Shown one piece after another: positions 10,275-20,942 of a DNA stretch of 64,000 bases. Numbering within the stretch: the stretch's first letter is position 1; every line of letters begins with the position of its first letter. A program made the position numbers and the translations under genes. The notes beneath the pieces were generated by a model, which was not told the origin of the DNA, did no database searches, and saw only the letters and a program-made list of their open reading frames with translations. The DNA comes from Megaustenia siamemsis (Eukaryota > Mollusca > Gastropoda > Stylommatophora > Ariophantidae): contig JAVIAB010000073.1 in the NCBI GenBank assembly GCA_032433765.1, positions 59,539,065 to 59,603,064 on the forward strand, read 5' to 3'.

Positions 10275-13200
10275 TCTCTCTCTCTGCGATCAAGACTCAA
10301 TCAGAGTAGGATTCCAGACTCTCTCATGAAGTCAGCTGTCTGTTTAAGGGAATTGATTGCCCCATATAGTTTCTCTTCCAGGGAGGTGGGCGTGGACCAC
10401 ATTGCTCTTCTCAGGTCTGTGTACTGGGGGCAATCCTGTAGAACATGTTTTGTAGTCATATTGTACAGTGGCATAGGCTGGTTGTACCTATTTTGAATTT
10501 GGTGAACATGTGATTTCTCATTCTATTGTGGCCAGTGCGTAAGCGAAGTATGATGACTTGATCCCTCCTTGATAGTTGGTAGTATCCGTCACTCTCGTTA
10601 TGCTTTGGGTGTTCTCGTTTCCATTTTTCATGGAACTGACCTTTGAGGATGGATTTGGCTTCATCATAACTGAGCGGATGGTTCTCTTGTGGTAATCTCC
10701 CTCCCTCTTTAGCTAATTTGTCTGCGCGTTCGTTCCCGTGTATATTACAGTGTGATGGTATCCACTGAATGACTACTCTCTGGAAGTTATTGCATAGTTG
10801 GTCTAGGGTTGTTCTCAAGTCATCTAGTTCATTTTTCTTGGGGCTTTTTAAAGCTGATAGTAATGACAGTGCATCAGCCAGAATCACCAATTTATTGTGC
10901 ATGTTATTTTTGTGTTGAGTAGCCAGTGTTGCAAGCATCTCTGATGGCCTCAGTTTCTGCTTTAAAGTTGTTTGAGAATTTTCCAGTCGCTATTGACTTG
11001 GTAATCTCGTCCTGATTATTCAGCGTCAAGAACACACCTCCATTTCTGGTGGCATTTGTGGCAGAGCCATCTGTGTATATGTGGGACCAAGAGTCCTGTG
11101 GGTAGGTATCGTGTATGTGTTTTTCTGCTACGTGTTTTCTTTCTGTGTCTGATTGGGTGCGTTTTTTTCATGATTCCTGTTATATTTTCCTTAAGTTCTG
11201 GTATTTTATGTTTTCCATGAGGAGACATATCAGATGGGCCTAAGGGTTTCGATATTGTTTGGGAAAGTACTGGGTCTCCAGTAGTTAGTTCATTGGCAAT
11301 TGCAGCGAAGTTGCTCCTCTTTAGTCGTACAATCCTGGAACCAGTTATTCTTTGGTGCATGGGGTGGCTAAGGAGCCTTCTATATTTCTCCGCTTGTTGC
11401 AATACTTTAGTGACCCATCTGTCATCTAAAGGTTGTAAACCAGTTACTGTTTCTAAAGTCTTGATAGGTGTAAATTTCATAGCACCAGTGATGATACGGG
11501 CAGCTTGGTTCTGTGTTCTATTAATTTTGCTAAGGTGTGATTTGGAAGCCATAGCCCAGACTGTGATTCCATACTCTAGAACTAGTCTGACTCTTCCTAT
11601 GTATAGTCTTTTCAAAATATTGCTGTCTGCCCCCCAGTCTGTTCCTGCCAAATTCTTCATAATATTTGTTCGTTTTCTGGCTTTTTTCCTTGCTCTGTCT
11701 ATCTGATTTTTCCAAGTCATTCTGCGATTCATGGTGACGCCAAGATATGATGGGTTTTTTTCAATAGGGAGTGTATGGTCTTTTATCTTCAAGTTTGCAG
11801 AGGGTGTGTTTTTTGATAGGCTGAAAATTGTATATGTAGTTTTTTTTTCGTTGATTGGTAAGAACCAGGTGTTCGTCCATTTTTTAAGTTCACCTAGGGC
11901 ATCCTGGATCCAGCCACAGACATACTTTCCTCGTGAGCGCATAACGCCAGATCATCTGCGTATATTGCTGAGTGTATTCTGGGTGGAATGTCCATTACGA
12001 TGTCATTGATGAAAATTAAAAAGAGTGTTGGGGACAAGACTCCGCCTTGTGGGACACCTTGTTTGATAGAGACCTTCTTACTTAGTTGATCTTGAACTTG
12101 TACTCTGGCCATTCTATCCTGAAGGTATTGAGAGACCCAATTGAATAAACGACCCTGGATGCCAAGTCTAAAAAGCTTATTCTTTAAACCATCTCACCAA
12201 ACCCTATCAGAAGCCTTCTCCATGTCAACCCACACTGCCAGTGTGTGTTTCTTTTCTTGTAGAGCATCCTCTATTTCCTGTGCAATGTAGGTGACCAGGT
12301 CTTCAGTTGATCTGTGCTGATGGAAGCCACTTTGTTGTACGATTTGTTGTTTGTCTCCAAATGCCACATATCTTCTGTTAACCAGCCTTTCCATGAGTTT
12401 ACTCAGGCAGCTCAGTAGGCTAATTGGTCTATAGCTACTTGGTCTAGTGGGTCTTCTCCACGCTTGAGGATGGGCACCATAATAGCTTCTTTCCAGATTG
12501 CCAGCACATGACCTCTTTTCCAGCTAGCATTTATTATCCTTAGAAGCTGGCTCTTGGCTTTCTGTCCCAGATTTAGGAGCATTTCGTTGGAGATTCCATC
12601 TTTACCAGGGGAACTTTTGAGCTTCAATCCTCTGAGGGCAACATCTAATTCAGTTGGGGTAAAGATGGTCGTCTGATGCTCTTCTGGTGCTAATGGCATG
12701 TGTTTTGCATCTTGGTTTTCCCGTCTTGCAGCTTTCTGTTTGTCTATTGGAATGTTTATTCTACTAATGTTTTTGTAAGTCTCTATCAGTAGATTTGCTG
12801 CCCTTTTGCCTGTGAGGATGTTATGATTGTGTGCTAATGATATTGGAGGTCGGCAATTGTTTTCGTCGCTCAGAGCTTTTGCAAGTTTCCATAGTTTATG
12901 ACCATTTTTGTCTAGATTAAGGATCTCTGTTTTGTCTATCCAGCTCTGTCTTGCTGATATCATGACCTCACGTCTGTATTTGGCCAAGGCTGCTTTGTAG
13001 GCAATGTTGCTGTCTGTGCTGTGTGATGTTTCAGCTAGTTCTCTGGCAGAGTACAGTTCCTCTTCTAGTCTTTGTATTTCCTTGCTCCAGTATGGCTTGT
13101 AGTTTCTTCAACCTTCTTTCCGGAGGTGTTGATAGGCGCAGTATATGCATCAGTTAGCCTTGCAAACTTTGTCCAATCTGCTCTCTTATAGTTCCAGTGG

Positions 13201-13590
13201 GGAAGAGGTATTTGCAACTCCTGTTTGTGAGCAGGAGCCACTGAAAGTTTGACTGGTCTATGGTCACTATCTCCAAGTTGGTTCAGCACTTTTCTGGTTA
13301 TTTTGATAGATCCAGTCTCCAGTTGCAATGCTAGGTCGGGAGTGGAAATTGTTTTCCGTCTTCTTGAGTAGAAGGTTGGGGGGGGGGGGGGTGTCCTCCC
13401 TAGAGCTTATGAGGAATAGGTTGTTGTCTATTTCCCATTCTTCCACTTCTTCACCTCGAACATTCGTTGCATCTTCCTGCAAGGCAGCAGATTGTCTTTT
13501 CTGTAGGGGGATTCTGCCCTTAGATGGTCGGCCCTTCCATGTTTACGAGCACCATCTGTCCAAGCTTGATGTAGTAATTAGTTGGTGATT
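10275..13590 (-). mobile_element. I-like LINE with RNase H, 5'-truncated
   Basis: Non-LTR retrotransposon on the minus strand. The end of its reading frame is near 10301, followed by a short (AG)n-like run at 10275-10290. Its 5' limit, near 13590, lies inside the endonuclease domain, so at least the first part of ORF2 and any ORF1 are missing. A C-terminal RNase H domain after the RT places it with the I-type clades rather than RTE. It occupies most of LIG1 intron D, antisense to the gene. Confidence 0.85.
10301..13590 (-). pseudogene. Broken ORF2 (EN remnant, RT, RNase H) of the I-like LINE
   Basis: From 5' to 3' on the minus strand: the end of the AP-endonuclease (VRGEEVEEWEIDNNLFLISS at 13400-13480 and LGDSDHRPVKLSV near 13250); RT with GLKLKSSPGKDGISNEMLLN (about 12560-12640), GFHQHRSTEDLVTYIAQEIE, VWVDMEKASDRVW, QGVPQGGVLSPTLFLIFIND and the catalytic AIYADDLALC (about 11950); then RNase H with WIPSHCNIHGNERADKLAKE (about 10700-10760); and the LRLRTGHNRMRNHMF tail. 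Frames change near 13330, 13070, 12400, 12190, 11900, 11040, 10930 and 10460. A run of 14 G at 13378-13391 interrupts the EN part. It cannot be translated as one protein. Confidence 0.85.
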
Positions 13591-14372
13591 AGACCATCAC
13601 ACATCAAACAGCAGACTATAAGACCCTCCTAGTTATCATGAATTTCCGGGAGTCTCACTGATGCTGACAAGTCATGTACGAAACCCCACTCCGTCTTTCA
13701 TTGATTTGAGTACGACCGTCCTAGGGCTATGCAACTAACTTGATGACGTAGCTCACACAACAATGGCTGCACTCACAATATCCCAGTTACTATAGTAAAA
13801 GCAGCCAACAGCACACAAAAAGCTGATGCACAATTTCCAAAGTGAAAACTGCTACTGACTAGACTGAGCAGAGCTTAGCAAGGAGTTGTACAATGCAAGA
13901 ACTTGGCGTCATCCAATTACATTGACGGTTTTGGAACATCACACGATGTGTTGACGTAATTCGCATATATCGCTAGGCAGGGGAAGGTCGTATTCACAAA
14001 CTTTTGACTTGACAATGAAGAACAATGAGGTGAGTACAACCTGTTATCATCTGCAAACTTTGCTAAATGGATCAGTTGATTAGCTCAGACGCAGAAAATT
14101 ACACCGTAGAACAGAAGCTAATCAGTTCCCTAATGCAACTTCTGCAGCGGTCCAGCGAACGTGACCTCATTCCACCATGTTTGGAAATGGAAGAGAAAAT
14201 GGAGCAGAAAATGAAAAGATTCATTAAAGGTTTGCAAAAAAAAATAAAATAAAAATGACTTTTTAAAATTAAAAAAAAAATTTTTTCACGTTCATTTGTT
14301 GGCCATTTTTGTATTGATTCAATAAAATGGGAATTTAACATCAAAATGTTTCATTTTGCTTTGATGTTACAG
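13591..14372 (+). other. Intron D remainder, with a 61-codon open frame of unknown meaning
   Basis: Between the I-like LINE and exon E. It contains an open frame 14067-14252, preceded directly by an in-frame TAA, starting MDQLISSDAENYTVEQKL and ending in a lysine-rich stretch that runs into poly-A-like sequence. An ATG-containing stretch before GTGAGT at about 14017-14033 looks like an exon start but connects to nothing. It could be a remnant of a retrocopied or transposable sequence. I do not recognise a product. Confidence 0.3.
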
Positions 14373-14474
14373 AGTAGCCGCAGTAATCAGAAGATGATGT
14401 TTGCACCACCAAAGCTTACAGTGTCCACAGTTTTTTCCAAGTTGAAGGAGATTGCCTGCATGTCTGGAAACTCT
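14373..14474 (+). CDS. LIG1: DNA ligase 1 exon E (DNA-binding domain)
   Basis: A 102-nt, 34-codon exon reading [20 protein letters not shown] then [14 protein letters not shown]. It corresponds to human NSRSTQRLM...VFSKFRDIARLTGSAS. The acceptor is GTTACAG and the donor is GTAAGT at 14475. Both ends are phase 0. Its last 21 nt plus the first 13 nt of the intron form the unit of the 34-bp array that begins here, so about ten decoy donors (GTAGGT) follow the real one. Confidence 0.95.
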
Positions 14475-14862
14475 GTAAGTATTGTTGGCCTTCATGTCTG
14501 AAAACTCTGTAGGTATTGTTGGCCTTCATGTCTGAAAACTCTGTAGGTATTGTTGGCCTTCATGTCTGAAAACTCTGTAGGTATTGTTGGCCTTCATGTC
14601 TGAAAACTCTGTAGGTATTGTTGGCCTTCATGTCTGAAAACTCTGTAGGTATTGTTGGCCTGCATGTCTGGAAACTCTGTAGGTATTGTTGGCCTTCATG
14701 TCTGAAAACTCTGTAGGTATTGTTGGCCTGCATGTCTGGAAACTCTGTAGGTATTGTTGGCCTTCATGTCTGAAAACTCTGTAGGTATTGTTGGCCTTCA
14801 TGTCTGAAAACTCTGTAGGTATTGTTGGCCTTCATATCTGGAAACTTCGTAGGCATTGTGTA
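14454..14862 (+). repeat. 34-bp minisatellite built from the exon E donor junction
   Basis: About twelve head-to-tail units of 34 bp, the first being the exon junction itself. Each unit has 21 nt equivalent to the exon end (GCCTGCATGTCTGGAAACTC plus T, or the variant with CTTCATGTCTGAAAAC) and 13 nt equivalent to the intron start. The genuine donor is GTAAGT. The following copies carry GTAGGT and the last, decayed one GTAGGC. Two internal units keep the exact exon version GCATGTCTGGAAACTCT, which shows direction of descent from the exon. Confidence 0.95.
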
Positions 14863-15030
14863 GATGTCAAATCTTCACAAACCTATATGATAACATAGTT
14901 ATTATGCAAAAACATGAAGAAGAAAAAATAGTTTTAGAACAACAGTTTTACTAATCCATTTAAATATTAACTTTGTGTGTGAATGAGTTTACAGTTTTTT
15001 AATCCTTAATTATGAGGTTTAGTTATCATA

Positions 15031-15228
15031 TCTGTAACTCTTCCAGTTACGATACCGTAGTAAAAACTACTACCACTGAAATGTAACATTTGGTGCTCTA
15101 AAAATAGTTATTTCTCTGAACTTTTGACACTCTCATGTGTTCACACTAGGCAAAATACAGGGATTTGGAATTTCTGACTCAAGTTAATTTATGACCTTAG
15201 TTTCTCCTCATGAACTGGACGTGTTACA
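15031..15228 (+). repeat. Dispersed repeat family R1, copy 2
   Basis: About 200 bases matching 22962-23170. It starts TCTGTAACTCTTCCAGTTAC, a small palindrome around CTTCC. It continues through TACTACCACT, GTGCTCTAAAAATAGT, GAACTTTTGACA, CACACTAGGCAAA and ends near GGAC..ACGTGT. No coding frame, tail or clear target duplication was seen. SINE or MITE is undecided. Confidence 0.75.
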
Positions 15229-15285
15229 ATGTCTATAAGTAAAGTCACCATCTTTTAATATAACTTAATATATATATATAAAAAC

Positions 15286-18200
15286 CGTTTCCGGTTGTTT
15301 CCAAAATGGAGGAATTATTTTTCTCCGGCTTGGTATAGAACCGTTGATCAGAGGTTTAACAAGCCGCTATCGTAAAAACGATGTTGTTAATGAAACGTAG
15401 ACCTGATACAGAATGTGTAAATTAGCAGTAGATAGTAGTGATAGTTTTTTCGGCCCTAAAACAACAACAAAAATAGGATTCTGGAATGTGCGAACAATGG
15501 CCGCTCCGACGAAACATGCACAGGTCGCGAGCGAGATGGACAGATACGATCTAGATATTTTAGGATTAAGCGAAATGCGCTGGCCTGGAACAGGTAGGAG
15601 ATCTATTGATAATAAAATAGTAGTTTTTTCTGGAAGGGAAGATGGAAAACACCGTGAAGGAGTAGGCATAATGATGACAGTCAAAGCTGCAAGAAGTTTA
15701 TTAGAATGGGAACCGGTAAATAGCCGTCTGATACGAACACGATACAAAACAAAACATGGAAGACTTTCAATTATTCAATGTTATGCGCCTACTAACGAAG
15801 CTGATGATGAAGTTAAGGATGATTTTTATAACCAACTGCAACAACTTATAAACAAAATACCAAAACACGATCTTTTAATTGTAATGGGAGACTTCAACGC
15901 CAAAGTAGGACAAGATAACGCAGGAGTGGAACATGTGATGGGGAGAGAAGGCTGTAATACAACAAGTCAGAATGGAGAAAGATTAATAGAATTATGTTTA
16001 ATAGAAAATTTAGTTATAGGTGGGACATTATTTCCACATAAAAATATCCACAAAACAACATGGATATCTCCTGATGATAGAACATCAAATCAAATTGACC
16101 ACCTATGTATTAAACAACAATTCAGATCATCATTAATAGATGTAAGAGCATACAGAGGTGCTGATGTTAATAGTGACCACAACCTGTGCATTGGGAAAAT
16201 AAGATTAAAATTTAGAAACCAACAGAAGAGGTCAATTACACATAAAATTGATAGTCATAAACTGAAAGATGAAGCAATAAAGGAAAAGTTTAACATAGAG
16301 CTAAGTAATTGTTATTCAGCACTTGGTGAAATAGACTTAGATATCAATGAAATGTGGGACTCACAGAGCAAAATACTAATGACAGCAGCAGAAGCAAGTG
16401 CTGGACTGAAGAAAATGGAAAAACGAGCTTGGATCTCAGACACCACATGGAAATACATCAAAGAAAGAAGAGAAGCGAAGAGAGCCATGACTAATGTAAA
16501 GACAGATCTTGGAAAGGTTCTGGCAAAAGCAACATACAAAGAATTAGACAACAAAGTGAAAAGTTCGGCAAGAAGAGATACAAGAGCTTATATAGACAAC
16601 TTGGCAGAGAAAGCAGAGACAGCTGCAATTACAGGAGACAGCAGAACTCTTTATACTGTACAAAAGATGCTGACAAACACCTATACATCCAGTGGAACAC
16701 CAATTCTAGACAAATCTGGATTAATGCTAACAACAAGCGCAGACATAAAAGCCCGTTGGGCGGAACACTTCAAAGAAATTCTTAACCGTCCACTACCTCA
16801 CAGTTTAATAGATTTTGAAGCTGAAACACCAGCAGCAGAATTAGATGTAAATTTAGATGACTTCACCTTGAGTGAAATAGAAACCACCTTAAAGCTAATG
16901 ACCAATAACAAGGCTGCTGGAGAGGATAAGTTAACAGCTGAGATCCTCAAGGCAATTGATAGCCATAATTTAATACATCTCCAAAAAATGTTCAACATCA
17001 TTTGGAAAACAGAGAAGACGCCTCATAAATGGAAAAAAGGAATCATTGTTAAGATCCCAAAAAAGGGCAATCTTAGAGATTGTAACAATTGGAGAGGCGT
17101 GACACTTTTGTCAGTTGCCTCAAAATTATTCTGTAAAATCATCCTAAATAGAATAAAGGATTCAATAGATACAGTAATGCGTGAAGAACAGGCTGGGTTT
17201 AGAAAAGGGAGAAGCTGTCTTGACCACATTTTCACTCTACGACTTATATTGGAGGAACACATTGAAAAGCAAAAACCTTTTGTACTTAACTTCATCGACT
17301 TCAAAAAAGCATTTGATAGTATTCATAGAGATTCTTTGTGGAAAATTCTGAAGCAATATGGCTTACCATCAAAAATCATAAATATTATCAAAGACATGTA
17401 TGATGGTTACACATGTGCAGTTCGAACAGAGGAAGGACTGAGCGAATGTTTCCCAATAGAAACTGGGGTTAAACAAGGATGTATTTTATCGCCCTTGTTA
17501 TTTGGAATTGTTATGGACTTCATAATGAAGAAATGCTGCACTGGTAATAAAGGCATCGAATGGATACAAGGAGACCATTTGGAGGACCTGGACTTTGCTG
17601 ATGACATAGTTCTCATCAGCAATCAGATAAAAACGATGCAGGAAAACACAAATGAACTATCATCAATAGCCAGCAAAATTGGGCTTGAGGTCAATCATGA
17701 AAAGACTAAAGTCATGAAAAGTTTAATTCCAACAAGTGACAAAATATACATGGAAAACAAACCAGTAGAAGAGATCGATCACTTCATCTATCTTGGAAGT
17801 CACATTGATCGAGAAGGGGATACGAGCAAAGAAATTAGAATCAGACTGGCTAAAGCAGCAATGTCTTTCAGAAGCCTTGAAAAGTTGTGGAAATCAAAAC
17901 TCATTAGCACAAACACAAAACTTAGGCTATTCAAATCAAATGTACTATCAACCCTTACGTATGCGTGTGAAAGCTGGAAAACAACAAGAGATATAGAAAC
18001 AAAGTTGAACGCATTCGAAAATAAATGTCTAAGGAAAATACTTGGTATAGAATGGAACGAATTCAAAACAAACGAGGAAATTAGAGAAATCGCCAATCAA
18101 CCACTAATATCTTCAGTAATAAAGAAAAGACGATGGTCATACGTTGGACATGTGATGAGAAGAGATAATAATCGAATAGCAAAGCAAGCCCTCATATGGG

Positions 18201-18456
18201 AAACAACAGGTAAAAGAAAAAGAGGAAGACCCAGGGAGACACTGAGAAGAACATTGATGAGAGAGGCAAGAGCAGCAGGAATCGGCTCCCTCAATGAGAT
18301 AGAACTGCTTGCACAGAACAGAGACAGATGGCGAGATTTGATAAAATATCTTTAAAAGAAAACTGCTAGAACAAAAATTCATATAGGAGAAGGTGTATCT
18401 TGGTCTACGCCCTATGGGCCGGTTACGGCTCGAAAGGTCAATAGATAGATAGATAG
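15286..18456 (+). mobile_element. RTE-like LINE family A, copy 1, full length and intact
   Basis: Full-length non-LTR element in intron E, in the gene's orientation. Its 5' end (CGTTTCCGGTTGTTTCC) coincides with that of copy 2. It carries about 130 bases of leader, one 980-codon ORF, a short 3' region (CTACGCCCTATGGGCCGG) and an ATAG tetranucleotide tail. A candidate target duplication, AATATATATATATA (15267-15280 and 18457-18470), is low complexity and so weak evidence. A single ORF with AP-endonuclease and RT, no RNase H, and a microsatellite tail fits the RTE group. Confidence 0.92.
15413..18355 (+). CDS. Family A LINE ORF: AP-endonuclease/reverse transcriptase, 980 aa
   Basis: Polyprotein that nicks target DNA and copies the element RNA at the nick. 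The start is the first ATG after an in-frame TGA at 15404. The endonuclease has GFWNVRTM (about residue 22), LGLSEMRW, MGDFNAKVG (residues 158-166) and SDHNLCIGK (D255). RT has EEQAGFRKGRSCLDHIF, NFIDFKKAFDSI, GVKQGCILSPLLFGI and the catalytic FADD at residues 728-731, in LDFADDIVLIS. The C-terminus has TYACESWKTTRDIETKLNAF and a basic GKRKRGRPRETLRR segment that may bind nucleic acid. No stop or frameshift is present and all the catalytic residues I can place are there, so it could be active. It differs from copy 2 by only one substitution (V for D), one extra threonine and, as far as I can see, one silent change. Confidence 0.95.
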   Translation: MCKLAVDSSDSFFGPKTTTKIGFWNVRTMAAPTKHAQVASEMDRYDLDILGLSEMRWPGTGRRSIDNKIVVFSGREDGKHREGVGIMMTVKAARSLLEWEPVNSRLIRTRYKTKHGRLSIIQCYAPTNEADDEVKDDFYNQLQQLINKIPKHDLLIVMGDFNAKVGQDNAGVEHVMGREGCNTTSQNGERLIELCLIENLVIGGTLFPHKNIHKTTWISPDDRTSNQIDHLCIKQQFRSSLIDVRAYRGADVNSDHNLCIGKIRLKFRNQQKRSITHKIDSHKLKDEAIKEKFNIELSNCYSALGEIDLDINEMWDSQSKILMTAAEASAGLKKMEKRAWISDTTWKYIKERREAKRAMTNVKTDLGKVLAKATYKELDNKVKSSARRDTRAYIDNLAEKAETAAITGDSRTLYTVQKMLTNTYTSSGTPILDKSGLMLTTSADIKARWAEHFKEILNRPLPHSLIDFEAETPAAELDVNLDDFTLSEIETTLKLMTNNKAAGEDKLTAEILKAIDSHNLIHLQKMFNIIWKTEKTPHKWKKGIIVKIPKKGNLRDCNNWRGVTLLSVASKLFCKIILNRIKDSIDTVMREEQAGFRKGRSCLDHIFTLRLILEEHIEKQKPFVLNFIDFKKAFDSIHRDSLWKILKQYGLPSKIINIIKDMYDGYTCAVRTEEGLSECFPIETGVKQGCILSPLLFGIVMDFIMKKCCTGNKGIEWIQGDHLEDLDFADDIVLISNQIKTMQENTNELSSIASKIGLEVNHEKTKVMKSLIPTSDKIYMENKPVEEIDHFIYLGSHIDREGDTSKEIRIRLAKAAMSFRSLEKLWKSKLISTNTKLRLFKSNVLSTLTYACESWKTTRDIETKLNAFENKCLRKILGIEWNEFKTNEEIREIANQPLISSVIKKRRWSYVGHVMRRDNNRIAKQALIWETTGKRKRGRPRETLRRTLMREARAAGIGSLNEIELLAQNRDRWRDLIKYL

Positions 18457-18457
18457 A

Positions 18458-18493
<36 letters not shown>

Positions 18494-18520
18494 TAAAATA
18501 TATATATATATAATATATTA
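18457..18520. repeat. AT-rich simple repeat after LINE copy 1
   Basis: (AT)n followed by a T run and more (AT)n, directly after the LINE tail. Part of it may be the duplicated target site. Confidence 0.85.
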
Positions 18521-18524
18521 AAAG

Positions 18525-18662
18525 TCTTTTGTTTCAAATTATATTAACACATTCCATACCATGAACTGCAAATTGCGGCTTTTGGGTTTGGTGTGCCAGC
18601 TGCGAAAGCCACAATTTGCGGTCCATAGTATGGAATATGTTAATATAATTTGAAACAAAAGA
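18525..18662. repeat. 138-bp imperfect hairpin (foldback/MITE-like) before exon F
   Basis: Two 58-nt arms, 18525-18582 and 18605-18662, are reverse complements with five mismatches, all transitions by my count. They enclose a 22-nt loop. The outer end is TCTTTTGTTTCAAATTATAT, mirrored by ATATAATTTGAAACAAAAGA. No target duplication is obvious. It ends 34 bases before the exon F acceptor, so in the pre-mRNA it would form a long stem next to the branch-point region. It may be a MITE or a foldback duplication. Confidence 0.85.
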
Positions 18663-18696
18663 TTACTATTAGACCTATGTTGTTTTCTTTCCCAAG

Positions 18697-18865
18697 GTGA
18701 TGGCCAAGAAAATAGACAAGATAAAAGGAATGTTTGTTGCATGTCGGTATTCAGAGGCCCGTTACCTGGTCAGATCTCTTGGAGGAAAACTTCGCATTGG
18801 ATTAGCCGAGCAGTCTGTACTTACATCCCTTGGACATGCAGTTTTTCTTACACCTCCAGGGCAAG
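18697..18865 (+). CDS. LIG1: DNA ligase 1 exon F (DNA-binding domain)
   Basis: A 169-nt exon encoding [40 protein letters not shown] and [16 protein letters not shown]. This is the most conserved part of the ligase DNA-binding domain (human [30 protein letters not shown]). The acceptor is TTTCCCAAG and the donor is GTAACT, ending in phase 1. A 138-bp hairpin ends only 34 bases before the acceptor. A full-length LINE lies 240 bases upstream. Confidence 0.97.
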
Positions 18866-19734
18866 GTAACTTAATACCTTTTTTATTTTTTTTGGTCAGA
18901 AGTAACTGAGTGGTTCCAGGGGATGATTATTTCTGATGAATGGGTTGTTGCATAAGATGGTGTTGTCGTGATACAATAAATAACAAAAATCATCGGATCT
19001 GTTTTTTTTTTTTTTTGATAGTACGAAATTCTCTATCCACTTTTCTTTGCTTGATAGTGTACCAAAGATAAACTAGCTGGTGGAAATTGCTAACTGACTA
19101 ATTGCGTCCTTTTTAAAATATTTATACCATTCACCCCTGTCACCACAATCCCTTCCTCTTACTTAAACTGATACTAGTGACATCACCCTTTTGTTGCAGA
19201 TTTGTTAAAAGTACAAACGACTCCTGTTCTCTAAGATTTTTAACTTTCAATGCCTTCTTTATTAAAATGTAAGTGCCATCCATTTTCAACACTATGATCC
19301 CTGACCTATCTTGATGCTAAATACAAAGGTACAATACCCTTTTGGTTTTGCAAAATTGTCCACAGTAAAAAAGACTGCTGTTATCTTTGCAGTTTGATAT
19401 AATTTAGAAAGTGTGTTGAACTTGCATGGTCAGAGAGGGACAAAATCCATTTCTCTTTTGGTGACACTGTTATGTACATTTTTTTTAAGTAGGAAAAAAA
19501 TGTTCCCATGTATGTTATATTTTTCTTAAGTCCATTTTTATTTCAGGACTGGAGTGTATAACAGTGTTTTAATAGAAGAATAGTTCCATTTTATCAGTCC
19601 TCAATGTGACGGAAAGTAGAAGAAGAATCAATCTTGCCTCAGAGGCTGAAGTGTCTTCCTTAACAACTTCAAGAATTGAACATTCTTAAGATACATTATC
19701 CAAAATAGGCAGCAGAATGGAACAGTTCTGTTGT
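18866..19734. other. Intron F, first part: nothing recognised
   Basis: AT-rich intron with T runs. No coding, repeat or RNA feature that I can support. Confidence 0.5.
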
Positions 19735-20115
19735 AATGGGACCAACACAGAAGCCAAAACCATTATATGCAACTCATTTCCACACAGAGTGTGAAAGAAG
19801 AGTATAAGCAACTATGATGACCCCAAACACCAATTACAGAGATTCCTGCGGATCATCATCAACTTCTGCCTGAGAACCGGTCACTGTAGACTCCTAAGTC
19901 ACCTCTACAGACTCAAAGTGTCCTACACAAATGAATGTCCATGTGGAACTGGTATCCAGGACACACAGCATATCTTACATGTTTCCAGCCCACAAGGAAC
20001 CACGGTGTCAAATCTGGTCAGAGGGTGCTGAACTAAGAAAGAAACTAAGGGGGAGCCGTCACGACCTGGAGAGAACTGTCAGCTTCATAATGGAAACAGG
20101 ACTACAGATCTGACC
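19735..20115 (+). mobile_element. RNase H-type LINE 3' end fragment
   Basis: Decayed C-terminal region. It reads an EAKTII..SF block, then in shifted frames NFCLRTGHCRLLSHLYRLKV, SYTNECPCGTGIQDTQHILH, and a last frame LERTVSFIMETGLQI ending at TGA 20113-20115. The RLRTGHCRL and CPCG..QDTQHIL blocks are the cysteine/histidine tail that follows RNase H in I-like LINEs. It is related to, but clearly a different subfamily from, the element at 10275-13590. The following 20116-20842 shows no recognised feature. Confidence 0.8.
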
Positions 20116-20842
20116 TCATGAACCAGATGGAAGGCCTCTACTACCAGGACGGGGTTGGGGGCTACAGGTGGAACCGTTGCACCAATTAAAAATCACCCCA
20201 TATGTCTAACAAGACAGCCATGCAAGTAATAGCCATATTTAATACTCTATCCATGGATGGGGAGGGACACCTAGGAAAATAAACCACTCCAGCCTAGCAA
20301 TTGCCATCAGAAGGAAAGGCCATGGGAGAACACCAGGACAGAAACCATGGGCAGGGTGGACCCAACAGCCCTGAACGGCATCCACCCTACAAGAATAGAA
20401 ACCTCTATGTCAAACCATGACTCAGCCTGCCAGAGATGAAGTATGTCAACCCACGGCACAGGATTAGGGTAAAAATCAAATGAACACCCATATACAAGTA
20501 CTGGTCATTGCAACGAGTCCATCACATATCATGATGTTATCATTACCCCTCCATCAAGAAACAGGACACACTGTCATGTTTGCATGATCACAAGACTTGA
20601 CCCAGCAGAAGAGGAAGAACATTCTAAAAGTTCATGCTCAACAGTTTCACAGGGATGTGAACACAGCTGGTGTTGTAGATTGTACTTTGATTATATTCTG
20701 CTCAAATGACTGTTAAGCTGTACTGGGTGTTGGCATGGGCCAGCTCTCATTGCCTCTCCTATAACTGATCAGAACTGCTAGCATGCAACATGAGTGAGAA
20801 ACACTTGTAGGTGTTGTGAAATGAAATTATCCTTTGTTTCAG

Positions 20843-20942
20843 ATTTCCCCCCTGCACAGTTGGATGCTGGGTCAGGCCTGAGTTCTGATGTTTTAAAGAA
20901 GAAGATGGATGAAGCAGCAATGATTATTAAAACTGCTTATAG
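20843..20942 (+). CDS. LIG1: DNA ligase 1 exon G (DNA-binding domain)
   Basis: A 100-nt exon after TTTGTTTCAG. It encodes DFPPAQLDAGSGLSSDVLKK then KMDEAAMIIKTAY, with the first D and a final S split with its neighbours. It corresponds to human EFPPAMVDAGKG...EEQGMILKQTF. The donor is GTAGGA. Phases 1 in and 2 out agree with exons F and H. Confidence 0.93.

Noticed and set aside
15367..18382. Minus-strand frames of 65-126 residues under LINE copy 1 (and the same under copies 2 and 3)
   Set aside because: Shadows of the LINE ORF in other frames; they recur only because the LINE recurs.
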